From: an uncultured Pseudomonadales bacterium
GTDB lineage: Bacteria; Pseudomonadota; Gammaproteobacteria; Pseudomonadales; Azotimanducaceae
NCBI GenBank assembly: GCA_958296195.1
Contig: OY282455.1
Location: forward strand, 1,364,001 to 1,428,000
Reading direction: 5' to 3'
DNA length: 64,000 bases
Shown: in pieces, positions 35,080 to 43,845 of the stretch
Layout of the letters: each line of letters starts with the position of its first letter
Numbering within the stretch: position 1 is the first letter of the stretch
Made by a program: the position numbers and the translations under genes
Notes under the pieces: generated by a model
What the model was told of the DNA's origin: nothing
What the model saw: only the letters and a program-made list of their open reading frames with translations
Database searches by the model: none

Positions 35080-36680
35080 AGATCAAGAATTTCAAGGTGT
35101 TCCAAGACGAGGCCTTCAACATCCCGCAGCATATGGTGGTGGTTGGGCCTAACAATGGAGGCAAGACTTCACTGTTGCAGGCCGTAGCCACTTGGGCCGA
35201 GATAGCCAACCACTGGTTCGAGACGAACGCCGATTTTGCTCGCATTGAAGACGGCAATTACGCTGCAACCAGTCTCAATATGCTTCGATTCAACGCGGTG
35301 CCTTTGCCGGACTTCCGGCACCTGTGGTCCAACAAGGTGGTGACAACGCCCGTTTCTCTTCGGGTGCATGGGGACAACTGGTGTGTTGGGTTCGAGATCA
35401 TCCATTCGGCGACCGAATTGGCGGGTGTGCGCCCAATGAAAGACGTTACCGAGACGCATTTGGAAAGATGTAGGGAAAACCTGCCGACGGTCGCTTACAT
35501 TCCTCCTGTCTGGCGACTGGCGGTTAGGGAGGATCCTCTTACCGAAGATGGCGTTCGAGCGAAGCTCCGCCGCGGCCAAATGGCGGATGTGCTAAGGAAC
35601 GTATTGCGCTTCGTTTCCGGTGACGAAACCAAATGGAAACGCCTTCAAGAGGCGGCTTCTTCCTTTTTTGGCTACGAACTGCTGGTGCCGAGTGCCGGGG
35701 CGTATGTGATCGCGAACTACCGCCACGGCACCGAGGGTAGAGAGTATGATCTGTGCAGCGCCGCCAGCGGTTTCCTACAAGTTCTGGCGGTGTACGCTGG
35801 CCTTCTGTTCGACGACGCTTCGGTAATCTTGGTCGATGAACCAGACGCCCATCTACATTTCTTTCTGCAAGAAAAGATCTACCGCGATCTCCAGAGGTTC
35901 TCTATGGTGGCGAATTCGCAGATCGTTATGGCCACCCACTCGGAAGTGATCGTCAGAACGGCGGAGTTGAAGGACCTGCGTCTGTTGTGGGGCGGGCTTC
36001 GTGAAATGCCCAAGAATAAGCGGGTGGATGACGTGATGCGCCTAGACAACGCAAAGTTGATGCTGGCGGAGACGACACTTGGCGTTCTCTATGTTGAGGA
36101 CGAGTCGGACCTCCACAACATGCGCGAGTGGGCGTGCGTCCTGTCTCATCCGGCGTTTGGATTTCTCGACAAACCGTTCTGGGAGGCGACGGCGCCGGGA
36201 CGCGGTCGTGATTTTGCGGCCAAGAACTTTGGCGCGATGCGGCAACTTGTGCCGACGTTGAAGGCAATCGAAATCCGTGACGGGGACAAGACGCTGCCTA
36301 AGAAAACATCAGCGGGGTTGTTGCGTTTGCAATGGAATTGGACCGAGATTGAGAACTATCTGATCCATCCATCGGCGTTGGAGCGCTTCGTGCGGGAAGT
36401 CTGTGGAGAAGATGCAGCCCGGCGGGTGGTTAATTACATGAGGAAAGAGTTGCCGGCACCGATCTTTGAAGCACCGTTCGAGCGGCCCTTGATCGCCGAG
36501 ACAAAAGGATCGACAGTGCTAGACCACATCCTGCAAGAAGCGGGGTTGCGGTTAGAGAAGACCAAGTACTGGCGCATAGCGGCACAGATGCGGCCGGAGG
36601 AAGTTCATCCGGAAGTGCGGGACAAACTCGACGCTATAGCCACCCACTTCGGGATCGGTGGCGGGACCGGTGCAGATTGA
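35064..36680 (+). CDS. OLD-like ATPase with TOPRIM nuclease domain
   Basis: 538 residues from ATG 35064 with GAAGGAG eight bases upstream. ABC/SMC-like ATPase: IKNFKVF opening, Walker A GPNNGGKTS (28-36), signature-like SAASGFLQVLAVYAGLL, Walker B VILVDEPDAHLH (254-265) and THSEVIV. A TOPRIM domain follows: VLYVEDESD with Glu345, and RDGD at 405-408. This is the overlapping-lysogenization-defect layout, in which the ATPase controls a DNA nuclease. It is the last gene of the ubiquitin-like operon and overlaps DUF6527, so it is almost certainly co-expressed. It is the plausible effector or the target of modification. Confidence 0.82.
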   Translation: MLRKVEIKNFKVFQDEAFNIPQHMVVVGPNNGGKTSLLQAVATWAEIANHWFETNADFARIEDGNYAATSLNMLRFNAVPLPDFRHLWSNKVVTTPVSLRVHGDNWCVGFEIIHSATELAGVRPMKDVTETHLERCRENLPTVAYIPPVWRLAVREDPLTEDGVRAKLRRGQMADVLRNVLRFVSGDETKWKRLQEAASSFFGYELLVPSAGAYVIANYRHGTEGREYDLCSAASGFLQVLAVYAGLLFDDASVILVDEPDAHLHFFLQEKIYRDLQRFSMVANSQIVMATHSEVIVRTAELKDLRLLWGGLREMPKNKRVDDVMRLDNAKLMLAETTLGVLYVEDESDLHNMREWACVLSHPAFGFLDKPFWEATAPGRGRDFAAKNFGAMRQLVPTLKAIEIRDGDKTLPKKTSAGLLRLQWNWTEIENYLIHPSALERFVREVCGEDAARRVVNYMRKELPAPIFEAPFERPLIAETKGSTVLDHILQEAGLRLEKTKYWRIAAQMRPEEVHPEVRDKLDAIATHFGIGGGTGAD

Positions 36681-36889
36681 AGGTTACACAGCCGTCGTGC
36701 CCGCATCACGGCGGAAGGTCGGCACCGGTGCCGCCAGAAGCGAGGGCTGCGCCAAGCCGCCGACATCGTGACCGCCCGCCGGCCGGGAAGTCCATCAGCG
36801 GCTGCTGACGCCGGAGCGGTCGAAGCCTGGGAGGCCGCTTGAGTGCATGGACGAATTGCTGGGCCGTCGCCTTGCCTCCTAGGTTGCTT

Positions 36890-37327
36890 TCATCTCTCCA
36901 GCAAAAAGGTCACCGGGCCGTCGTTGACTAGGGCCACCTGCATGTTGGCGCCGAAGCGGCCGGTCTGAACCTCCACGCCGCCCGCCTTCAGGCCCGACAC
37001 ATAGCGCTCGTAAAGCTGCTCCGCCTGCTCCGGCGGCGCTGCGCTGGTGAAGCTGGGCCTTTTGCCCTTGCGCACGTCGCCCGCCAAGGTGAACTGGGAC
37101 ACCACCAAAATGGCGCCGTCCACCTCAACGACGGAGCGGTTCATGGGCTTTTGCCTGTCCGGGAAGATGCGCAGTCCAAGGGTTTTGTCGGCCAGCCATT
37201 GGGCTTGCGCCTCGTCGTCGGCGGGAAAGACCCCCACGAACGCCAGCAGCCCGGGGCCGATTGCGGCTATGGTTTGCGAATCAACGCTGACCGAAGCCTG
37301 CGCCGCCCGCTGCAGCAAAACCCTCAT
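36890..37327 (-). CDS. dtd: D-aminoacyl-tRNA deacylase
   Basis: 145 residues, the exact family length, from ATG 37327 (MRVLLQRAAQASVSV). SQFTLAGDVRKGKRPSF and the NDGPVTFLLE end are the DTD signatures that form the chiral proofreading site. It removes D-amino acids and glycine mischarged on tRNA. It is convergent with the ubiquitin-like operon; the 209 bases between them show no gene or clear terminator. Confidence 0.95.
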   Translation of the reverse strand: MRVLLQRAAQASVSVDSQTIAAIGPGLLAFVGVFPADDEAQAQWLADKTLGLRIFPDRQKPMNRSVVEVDGAILVVSQFTLAGDVRKGKRPSFTSAAPPEQAEQLYERYVSGLKAGGVEVQTGRFGANMQVALVNDGPVTFLLER

Positions 37328-37630
37328 GGGCGTTGGCTTGGATGGTGCGGGAAGGTGTGAAGGGTGCTGTTTGGCATGTCGGACAGGGCAACCGATCGAG
37401 TGCAATAGATATGCGTCTAACAGATTGGTGTGTGATTAGGCAAGCCACATCTTGAAATGTTTGCGATCGCCGTGGTGTTGTCGCGGACGGACACGATTAT
37501 TCTGTCGCCCAATGCGTCAACTTGCACAGGCGCAGGGATGAATTGAGGCAGCTCCAATCCGCCCTTAGCCTACGCGAATGGGAGAGATCCGCCGTATCCA
37601 AGTGCTGTGCATGGGGCCAAGCTGGGCAGC

Positions 37631-38779
37631 ATGGACCAGCGGTCACCCCAAGGAAATCCCAGCGCTGAGGCGAAAGGGGATGCTTTCCGTCCTAAGCAGG
37701 ACCTCGGCCAAAAGCGCCTGTTCTCGCACCAGCGCATGGTCGCCGACCTGCTGCGCCTGCTGCCGAAGGGCTTGACTGGGGGTTTTGACCTCAACACCCT
37801 GCGCCGCCCGCCGGCCGAGCATGTCGCCGACGCTCTGCGCAGCCGCCGCAGTGACATGCCTTGGCGCATCGACTTCCTGCCGTCCACCGAGCGCCCGTCT
37901 GATGGAAGCGGCGCGACGCGGCTCGGTGACGAAGGCTCCTCGGCGAAAGGGACGTCCCCGCCGGCCCAATTTTCGCCAAGCCCCCCGGCGGTGGAGCGTC
38001 CGGGAACCTGCTTGCTGCTGATCGAGTTTCAGTCCACGGTGGATTTGCGCATGGCGGACAGGATGCTGGAGTACATGGTCCTGCTGCGCGGTGACTTGGC
38101 TCGGGAGGGCAGGGTGCGGGGACCCGGCGGCGGTCCGCCGCCCCTGCTGCCGTTGGTGGTTTACAACGGCCGGCGGCCTTGGACCGCACCAGTCGAATTG
38201 GGCGGTGGGTTGAGGGGCTTGCCGGCGAGGTTGGCGGACATTCAGCCGAAGTTTGAGTATGAGCTGCTGGAGGTGCGCCGCTTCAACCAGGACGTCTTGG
38301 CGTTGGGGTTGCAGGAGGGCGCCTTCGGCGTAAACTTCGCCTTGGCGCTGTTCGCTTTGGAGAACGCCTCGGCGGAGAACCTGTCGTCGGGTATATCCGC
38401 TGTCGCTCGGCTGCTGAAGGCGGAGGGCGAGTTGGATTTGGCGGAGTCGTTCGGAATGTGGGTCGAGGGTGTGCTGGAGCCCCGCTTGGGCGTTCGGCTG
38501 CCGTCCCTGAAGGAAATGATGGAGGAGCCACCGATGCTGGCGGAGACGTTGGATGAATGGGCCGAGGAGAAGTATCGGCTGGGCTGGGCTGAGGGCATGG
38601 AGCGGGAGCGGGCGTTGCTGCTGCGTCAGGCGAACCGGCGTTTCGGCGCGGACGTTTCTGAGGCGTTGGCGAAGCTGATCAAGGGCGTGGACGATCCCGA
38701 CCGTCTCGCCGAGGTGGGGGACTTGATCGTGGATTGCACCACAGGTCGAGAAATGCTCGACCACGCCAGCCGCGCTTGA
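37631..38779 (+). CDS. Rpn/YhgA-like PD-(D/E)XK nuclease
   Basis: About 382 residues from ATG 37631 (GTG 37607 upstream is possible). The central LLLIEFQSTVDLRMADRMLEYM contains the IEFQS variant of the PD-(D/E)XK motif, with DFLPS upstream, as in the Rpn/YhgA-like recombination-promoting nucleases (Transposase_31). A Ser/Pro/Gly-rich insertion lies between the two parts (about 95-130). The C-terminus (RERALLLRQANRRFG, LAKLIKGV) resembles the DUF4351-type tail of many relatives. The family is associated with accessory DNA and, in some cases, defence. No terminal repeats are visible. Confidence 0.82.
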   Translation: MDQRSPQGNPSAEAKGDAFRPKQDLGQKRLFSHQRMVADLLRLLPKGLTGGFDLNTLRRPPAEHVADALRSRRSDMPWRIDFLPSTERPSDGSGATRLGDEGSSAKGTSPPAQFSPSPPAVERPGTCLLLIEFQSTVDLRMADRMLEYMVLLRGDLAREGRVRGPGGGPPPLLPLVVYNGRRPWTAPVELGGGLRGLPARLADIQPKFEYELLEVRRFNQDVLALGLQEGAFGVNFALALFALENASAENLSSGISAVARLLKAEGELDLAESFGMWVEGVLEPRLGVRLPSLKEMMEEPPMLAETLDEWAEEKYRLGWAEGMERERALLLRQANRRFGADVSEALAKLIKGVDDPDRLAEVGDLIVDCTTGREMLDHASRA

Positions 38780-38948
38780 GCGTCTGGGCGTCAAAGGATG
38801 AATAGCGCTTGGCGCTGGCGTCCAACCTCTGACCAGTTCCCAACGCCTTCCGGCGCCGTAGCAGGTCAAACTTGACTTTTTGTGCAGGAGATTGCGCCGG
38901 CCCCGTTGACGCCCTAAACTTCGCGGCCCCGCCCGAAGAGCAGATGCC

Positions 38949-39998
38949 GTGGCCACTCAAGTCAAAGCCGTTGCCCTCATTTCCGGCGGGCTGGACTCCA
39001 TGCTCGCCGCCAAGGTGGTCATGGAGCAGGGCGTTCATGTGGAAGGCGTCAACTTCTTCACCGGCTTCTGCGTGGAGGGCCACACCCATGCCATCCGCAA
39101 GCGCCGCGGCGCCAAGCCGAAGCGCAACAATGCCCTTTGGGTGGCCGAGCAGTTGGGCGTCAAGCTGCACATCATCGATGTGGTGGAGGAGTACAAGAAG
39201 GTGCTGCTTCAACCTAAGCACGGTTATGGCCAACATCTAAATCCCTGCTTGGACTGCAAGATATTCATGGTCAACAAGGCGCTGGCTTGGGGCTTCATGC
39301 AGGATGGAGGGTTTGACTTCATCATCACTGGGGAGGTCATCGGCCAACGCCCCAAGAGCCAGCGCAAGGCCACCATGCCGGTCATCGCCCGGGAGTCCGG
39401 GGCGGAGGACCGGCTGCTGCGCCCGCTGTGCGCCCTCAACCTGGAGCCCACCCTGCCGGAGCGGGAGGGCTGGGTGCGCCGGGATGAGCTGTTCGGCTTT
39501 GAGGGCCGCAGCCGCAAGCCGCAAATGGAACTGGCCAAGCGCTTCGGCTTCACCGAATGGTCGCAGCCGGCCGGTGGTTGCTGCTTCCTCACGGACGCCC
39601 AGTACAGCCGCAAGCTGACGGATCTGTGGCGGGCGCACGGCCATCGGAACTACGAACTGGACGACATCATGCTGCTGAAGGTGGGCCGCCACATCCGCCC
39701 GGCGCCCCACTTCAAGTTGATCGTCAGCCGGGAGGAGGGCGAGAACCGTTATCTGGAGGGCTACCGCAAGCGGTTCACGACGCTCAAGTCCATCAGCCAT
39801 GAGGGGCCGCTGTGCTTGGTTGACGGCCAGCCCGGTCCGGGGGACATCGCCCTTGCCGCCCGGGTGGTGGCCCGCTACGGCCAAGGCCGCAACGCTCCTG
39901 TGGTGACGGTGGCCGCTGAGGAGGCGGACGGTCGCCGCCGAGAATTGCGCGTGGCCCCCTTGACGCCGCCGGAAATTCCCGTCGCCTGGCATGTCTGA
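38949..39998 (+). CDS. PP-loop tRNA sulfurtransferase-like protein
   Basis: 349 residues starting at GTG 38949. The ATP-pyrophosphatase loop LISGGLDSMLAAKVV opens the protein, followed by LNPCLDCKIFM, VIGQRP and AGGCCFLTDAQYS, with paired cysteines in positions compatible with thiolation chemistry. Relatives are often labelled MnmA-like or tRNA thiouridylase, but this is a distinct family found with a TusA-type gene. It overlaps that tusA-like gene by eight bases, so it probably receives sulfur from it. The exact tRNA or other substrate is unknown. Confidence 0.75.
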   Translation: MATQVKAVALISGGLDSMLAAKVVMEQGVHVEGVNFFTGFCVEGHTHAIRKRRGAKPKRNNALWVAEQLGVKLHIIDVVEEYKKVLLQPKHGYGQHLNPCLDCKIFMVNKALAWGFMQDGGFDFIITGEVIGQRPKSQRKATMPVIARESGAEDRLLRPLCALNLEPTLPEREGWVRRDELFGFEGRSRKPQMELAKRFGFTEWSQPAGGCCFLTDAQYSRKLTDLWRAHGHRNYELDDIMLLKVGRHIRPAPHFKLIVSREEGENRYLEGYRKRFTTLKSISHEGPLCLVDGQPGPGDIALAARVVARYGQGRNAPVVTVAAEEADGRRRELRVAPLTPPEIPVAWHV

Positions 39999-40221
39999 GG
40001 CTGCGGAAGTTCTGGACGTGCGCGGCCTGCTCTGCCCGCTGCCGGTCATCAGGGCCCAGGACAGGATCGCCGGCTTGGTGCCGGGTGCGCTGCTTGATGT
40101 ATTGGCCACCGATCCGGGAACCCTGCAGGACGTGCCGGCTTGGTGCCGGGTGCATGGACATCAGTTGGTCGAAACCCAGAGTTGCGGCGGCGAGATCCGC
40201 ATTCGCATCAAGGTTCAATGA
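39991..40221 (+). CDS. TusA-family sulfur carrier protein
   Basis: 76 residues with the TusA signature DVRGLLCPLPVIRAQD, whose Cys in CPLPV carries a persulfide, and a typical LATDPGTLQDVPAWC block. It relays sulfur, presumably to the overlapping PP-loop enzyme, for tRNA thiolation or cofactor synthesis. Start ATG 39991 lies within the end of the preceding gene. Confidence 0.88.
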   Translation: MSEAAEVLDVRGLLCPLPVIRAQDRIAGLVPGALLDVLATDPGTLQDVPAWCRVHGHQLVETQSCGGEIRIRIKVQ

Positions 40222-40259
40222 ACGCCGCAAGCTCCCGTGGCCAGATTGGCCTCAGTCAC

Positions 40260-40300
40260 TTTTGGTGCAGATGGACTCGGCAGCGCACCAAAAAGGGGCA
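40260..40300. promoter_or_regulatory. Possible NtrC sites upstream of glnA
   Basis: A 9-bp perfect inverted repeat (TTTTGGTGC at 40260-40268, GCACCAAAA at 40285-40293) contains NtrC-type half-sites GGTGC and GCACC. CGCACCAAAAAGGGGCA at 40284-40300 matches the enhancer consensus TGCACCA-N3-TGGTGCA at most positions. It lies about 150 bases upstream of the sigma-54 element, the usual enhancer distance. ntrBC are encoded downstream. Confidence 0.45.
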
Positions 40301-40451
40301 TGGTGGCGGCCTAGCTTTCGCCCGACTAGGGCTTAGGCCCTCAGATTGGCGTAGCCATTTGCTTGAATGGGGTTTAGTATTCGCACCGCGGGTGGGGTCC
40401 AAACGCCAATCCGTTTTTGTGCGCCGCTCGGTTGGATGAGCTGGCGGCGGT

Positions 40452-40468
40452 TTGGCATATTTGTTGCC
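40452..40468 (+). promoter_or_regulatory. Sigma-54 promoter of glnA
   Basis: TTGGCATATTTGTTGCC has the -24 GG and -12 GC elements with the correct spacing of the sigma-54 consensus (TTGGCAC-N5-TTGC). The site is 91 bases upstream of the glnA start codon, giving a leader of roughly 80 bases. Nitrogen control of glnA through NtrC fits the neighbouring genes. Confidence 0.65.
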
Positions 40469-40558
40469 TTGGTTTGAGTTTGGCCATCAGCGGGGGATCC
40501 TGCGTCGGGTTTGATTTGCAGGGTTGAGTGTGAGTGCGAACTGTTAATTGAGGGAAAA

Positions 40559-41971
40559 ATGTCTGACAAAACATTGCAGATGATTAAGGACAACGACGTG
40601 AAGTGGGTCGATATGCGCTTCACGGACCCACGCGGGAAGGAGCAGCACACCACCCTTCCGGCGGAACGCATCGATGCGGATTCTTTGGCCGACGGCGTGA
40701 TGTTTGACGGCTCCTCCATTTCCGGCTGGAAGTCCATCAACGAATCGGACATGATCCTGATGCCGGATGACGACACCGCGGTGATGGACCCGTTCCGGGA
40801 CGAGCCTACGCTCAACCTGCGCTGTGACATCGTCGAGCCCTCCACCATGCAGCCATACGAGCGGGACCCGCGCTCGGTGGCCAAGAAGGCCGAAGCCTAC
40901 TTGGCCTCCACCGGGGTCGGCGACACCGCCTATTTTGGCCCGGAATCCGAATTCTTCGTCTTTGATGACGTCAAGTTCAAGGTGGACATCAGCGGCGCCT
41001 CCTACTCCATCAGTTCGGAGGAGGCCGCTTGGGAGTCCGGGTCGGACTTCGAGGGCGGCAACCTCGGCCACCGGCCGCGCGTCAAAGGCGGCTACTTCCC
41101 GGTTCCGCCGGTCGATTCGGCGGCGGACCTGCGCTCCGCCATGTGCGCGGCCCTGCAGTCCATGGGCCTGCATGTGGAGGTGCATCACCACGAAGTGGGC
41201 ACCGCCTGCCAAAACGAAATCGGGGTGCGCTTCAACACCTTGGTGCGCAAGGCGGACGAGACCCAGATCTACAAGTATTGCGTCCACAACGTGGCGGACG
41301 CCTACGGCAAGACGGCCACCTTCATGCCCAAGCCCATCGTGGGGGACAACGGCAACGGCATGCATGTGCATCAGTCCATCTTCGCCGATGGCGTCAACGT
41401 CTTCCACGGGGACGGCTACGCCGGTCTTTCGGAGACGGCCCTGTTCTACATCGGCGGCGTCATCAAGCACGCCCGGGCCATCAACGCCTTCGCCAACGCC
41501 AGCACCAACTCCTACAAGCGGCTGGTGCCGGGCTTTGAGGCGCCGGTGCTGCTGGCCTACTCGGCCCGCAACCGCTCCGCCTCGGTGCGCATCCCCTACG
41601 TTCAGGGTGGTGACCCCAATGCCTACCGAGTGGAGGTGCGCTTTCCGGACAGCACCGGCAATCCCTATCTGACGTTCGCCGCCATGCTGATGGCCGGTCT
41701 GGATGGCATCACCAACGAAATCCACCCTGGGGACTCCTTTGACAAGGACCTGTACGACCTGCCCCCGGAGGAGCTCGAAGGTGTGCCCACCGTGGCCAGT
41801 TCCCTGGAGCAAGCCCTGGCCGCCTTGGACGCGGACCGGAGCTTCCTGACCGCCGGCGGCGTCTTCAGCAACGCCATGATCGATGGCTATCTGGAGCTCA
41901 AGCAGGAGGAAGTGGCCTACCTGAACGCGTCCACCCACCCGGTGGAGTTCGAGATGTACTACTCCATCTAG
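40559..41971 (+). CDS. glnA: Glutamine synthetase, type I
   Basis: 470 residues, making glutamine from glutamate and ammonia. The start ATG 40559 follows [36 protein letters not shown], the [17 protein letters not shown] block and the adenylylation region with Tyr in DLYDLPPEE (about residue 400) are intact, so this is the GlnE-regulated beta subtype. It sits behind a sigma-54 promoter and ends in a strong terminator before ntrBC. Confidence 0.97.
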   Translation: MSDKTLQMIKDNDVKWVDMRFTDPRGKEQHTTLPAERIDADSLADGVMFDGSSISGWKSINESDMILMPDDDTAVMDPFRDEPTLNLRCDIVEPSTMQPYERDPRSVAKKAEAYLASTGVGDTAYFGPESEFFVFDDVKFKVDISGASYSISSEEAAWESGSDFEGGNLGHRPRVKGGYFPVPPVDSAADLRSAMCAALQSMGLHVEVHHHEVGTACQNEIGVRFNTLVRKADETQIYKYCVHNVADAYGKTATFMPKPIVGDNGNGMHVHQSIFADGVNVFHGDGYAGLSETALFYIGGVIKHARAINAFANASTNSYKRLVPGFEAPVLLAYSARNRSASVRIPYVQGGDPNAYRVEVRFPDSTGNPYLTFAAMLMAGLDGITNEIHPGDSFDKDLYDLPPEELEGVPTVASSLEQALAALDADRSFLTAGGVFSNAMIDGYLELKQEEVAYLNASTHPVEFEMYYSI

Positions 41972-42086
41972 GCGGTGCGTTCGGGAGACGCCGCTGCCAT
42001 GCCATCGCCGATTGTCTTGATTGGGCGGTTGCCATCGGCAAAGGCGGAAAATTAGCGGCATTTTCCTACAGACAACGCTAGGAAAG

Positions 42087-42118
42087 GCCCCAGAATGGCA
42101 ACGTTCTGGGGCTTTTTT
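42087..42118 (+). terminator. Rho-independent terminator after glnA
   Basis: A 9-bp perfect stem (GCCCCAGAA at 42087-42095 with TTCTGGGGC at 42104-42112) and an 8-base loop are followed at once by six T residues. It lies 115 bases after the glnA stop, so glnA is largely uncoupled from the following ntrBC genes. Confidence 0.9.
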
Positions 42119-42133
42119 GTGGGGGCAGGCGGC

Positions 42134-42574
42134 ATGAAGCGCAAATCCAGCTTACCAACCCGCCGGGTGGCAGGCTCTCGGCACCCGTTTGGCCCGCCCA
42201 ACTGTGTCGGCCGCCGGCTGCTCATCCCAGCGTTCCTGCTGGCGGCTTTGTTGGCCCCATCGGCCAACGCCGATAAACCTTACCGCAGCGCCGCCATCGT
42301 TTACCCAGCCAACGACGCGGCCGTGCGCGCCAACGGCGGCCAATTGACCGTCACCGCCCGCATCGCACCGGCCCTGCGTCCCGACCACCGCGTGCAGCTT
42401 GTGTTCGACGGCGCACCTCATGGACAGCCCCAAGCCGTGCCGCAGTTCCACCTGACTGATCTTGACCGAGGTGCGCATCAACTGCGCATTCACATCTTGG
42501 ATTCCGCCGGCGGCATCGTCTTCATCGGCCAGTCCAGCGAGTTCCACCTCCTGCGTCACTCCGTCTTGCGCTAG
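42134..42574 (+). CDS. Exported hypothetical protein between glnA and ntrB
   Basis: 146 residues from ATG 42134: a basic N-terminus, a hydrophobic signal segment (LLIPAFLLAALLAPSANA) with an Ala-x-Ala cleavage site, then a beta-rich periplasmic domain (VYPANDAAVRANGGQLTV, LVFDGAP, LTDLDRGAHQLRIHILDSAG). Exported proteins of this kind are found between glnA and ntrB in other gammaproteobacteria. Their role is unknown. Confidence 0.75.
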   Translation: MKRKSSLPTRRVAGSRHPFGPPNCVGRRLLIPAFLLAALLAPSANADKPYRSAAIVYPANDAAVRANGGQLTVTARIAPALRPDHRVQLVFDGAPHGQPQAVPQFHLTDLDRGAHQLRIHILDSAGGIVFIGQSSEFHLLRHSVLR

Positions 42575-42747
42575 CCCAGCTTTGTTCTGCCTGTGGCCAG
42601 TAAACAAATCCACTCCAAACCCGATGGTGGGCCGGCAGGGAACCCTCCATGACGCCTCCTGTCATGCACCATTTAGGTGCATAATTGGGTGGCAATCGCT
42701 CTCTTTCCTAGGCAAAAAGCGGTCCGAATGTTGCCAGTGGTTTTCCC

Positions 42748-43845
42748 ATGCACCCAACCGTCACCGAATCCGCCACCGCGCAAGCGGAGCTTGCGCAGCA
42801 GGCCCTCGAGCATCAGCCTAGCGCCGTCTTGGTGATATCACCGTCTTGGACGCTCAAGCTGATGAACCCGGCTGCGGAGGCGCTGTTCGGGGTCAGCGGC
42901 AGCCGGGCGCTTGGCGAACCGCTGGACGCTCTCTTCCACTGCTCCGAAGCCGTGGTCGCCAAGCTCAAGGAGGCGGCGGCCGGGCAGTCCTTTACCTTGC
43001 GCCGGGAAAGCCTGCGCCTGCGCAGTGGCGCGTTCTTGGTGGTTGATCTGACCTGTGCGGCCATTGACGGGAGCGAGGACCTGCTGCTCGAGGCGCAGCC
43101 CCTCGACCGTCTGCAGCGCATCAATCAGGACGACCGGCTCATCAACATTCAGGAAACCACGGTCAGCCTAGTGCGCAGCCTTGCCCACGAGGTGAAGAAC
43201 CCCTTGGGTGGCATCCGCGGCGCGGCGCAACTGCTGGCCCATGAACTCGAACAGCCGGAGTTGACTGAATACACCAGCGTCATCATCCGCGAATGTGACC
43301 GTTTGACGCAGCTAGTGGACAACATGCTCGGTCCCAGCAAGCCGCTGAACATCGCTCAGATCAACGTGCATCGGCTGCTGGAGCATGTTGCTAGGGTGGC
43401 GATGGACAACTTGGCGGCGGCGGAGGCGCACCTGGTGCGGGACTATGATCCCAGCCTGCCGCGCATTGAAGCGGACGAGGATCTGCTGATTCAGGCTCTG
43501 CTCAATGTCGTCGGCAACGCCTGCACCGCTTTGCAGGGCGTCGCCGACGCCCAGATCACCTTGCGCACCAGGCCGTTGCGCCGCTTCACCATCCACGGGC
43601 GGCAGCATCGGCTGGTGGCGAGTGTGGAGGTGGAGGACAACGGGCCGGGCATACCGGAGCAGCTCTTTGACCGCATCTTCTACCCGATGATCAGCGGCAC
43701 CGCCAACGGCACGGGGCTGGGGCTGGCCATCACCCAGACCATCGTGCGCCGCCATCAGGGCATGATCGAGTGCGCCAGCCGCCCTGGGCGGACGGCCTTT
43801 TCCATCATTCTGCCGCTGACCCATGCAAGGGAGGAGGGCAAATGA
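42748..43845 (+). CDS. glnL: Nitrogen regulation sensor kinase NtrB
   Basis: 365-residue histidine kinase/phosphatase that controls NtrC in response to PII. N-terminal PAS domain (about 25-75), phosphoacceptor His147 in LAHEVKNPLGGIRGAAQL, and an ATPase domain with NVVGNACTAL (N box) and EDNGPGIPEQLF plus GTANGTGLGLAI (G boxes). There is no membrane segment, as expected for cytoplasmic NtrB. The stop overlaps the ntrC start. Confidence 0.95.
   Translation: MHPTVTESATAQAELAQQALEHQPSAVLVISPSWTLKLMNPAAEALFGVSGSRALGEPLDALFHCSEAVVAKLKEAAAGQSFTLRRESLRLRSGAFLVVDLTCAAIDGSEDLLLEAQPLDRLQRINQDDRLINIQETTVSLVRSLAHEVKNPLGGIRGAAQLLAHELEQPELTEYTSVIIRECDRLTQLVDNMLGPSKPLNIAQINVHRLLEHVARVAMDNLAAAEAHLVRDYDPSLPRIEADEDLLIQALLNVVGNACTALQGVADAQITLRTRPLRRFTIHGRQHRLVASVEVEDNGPGIPEQLFDRIFYPMISGTANGTGLGLAITQTIVRRHQGMIECASRPGRTAFSIILPLTHAREEGK

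Noticed and set aside
36681-36889. Remnant gene between the OLD-like ATPase and dtd
   Set aside because: The GC-rich frames there are short and show no recognisable family. I can see no gene or terminator.
40260-40293. Terminator after the tusA-like gene
   Set aside because: The inverted repeat has a 16-base loop and is followed by AGGGG rather than a T-run, so a regulatory site for glnA is more likely.
40544-42061. 505-residue antisense frame opposite glnA
   Set aside because: It is His/Gly/Val-rich and mirrors the codon bias of glnA. No ribosome-binding site or known domain.
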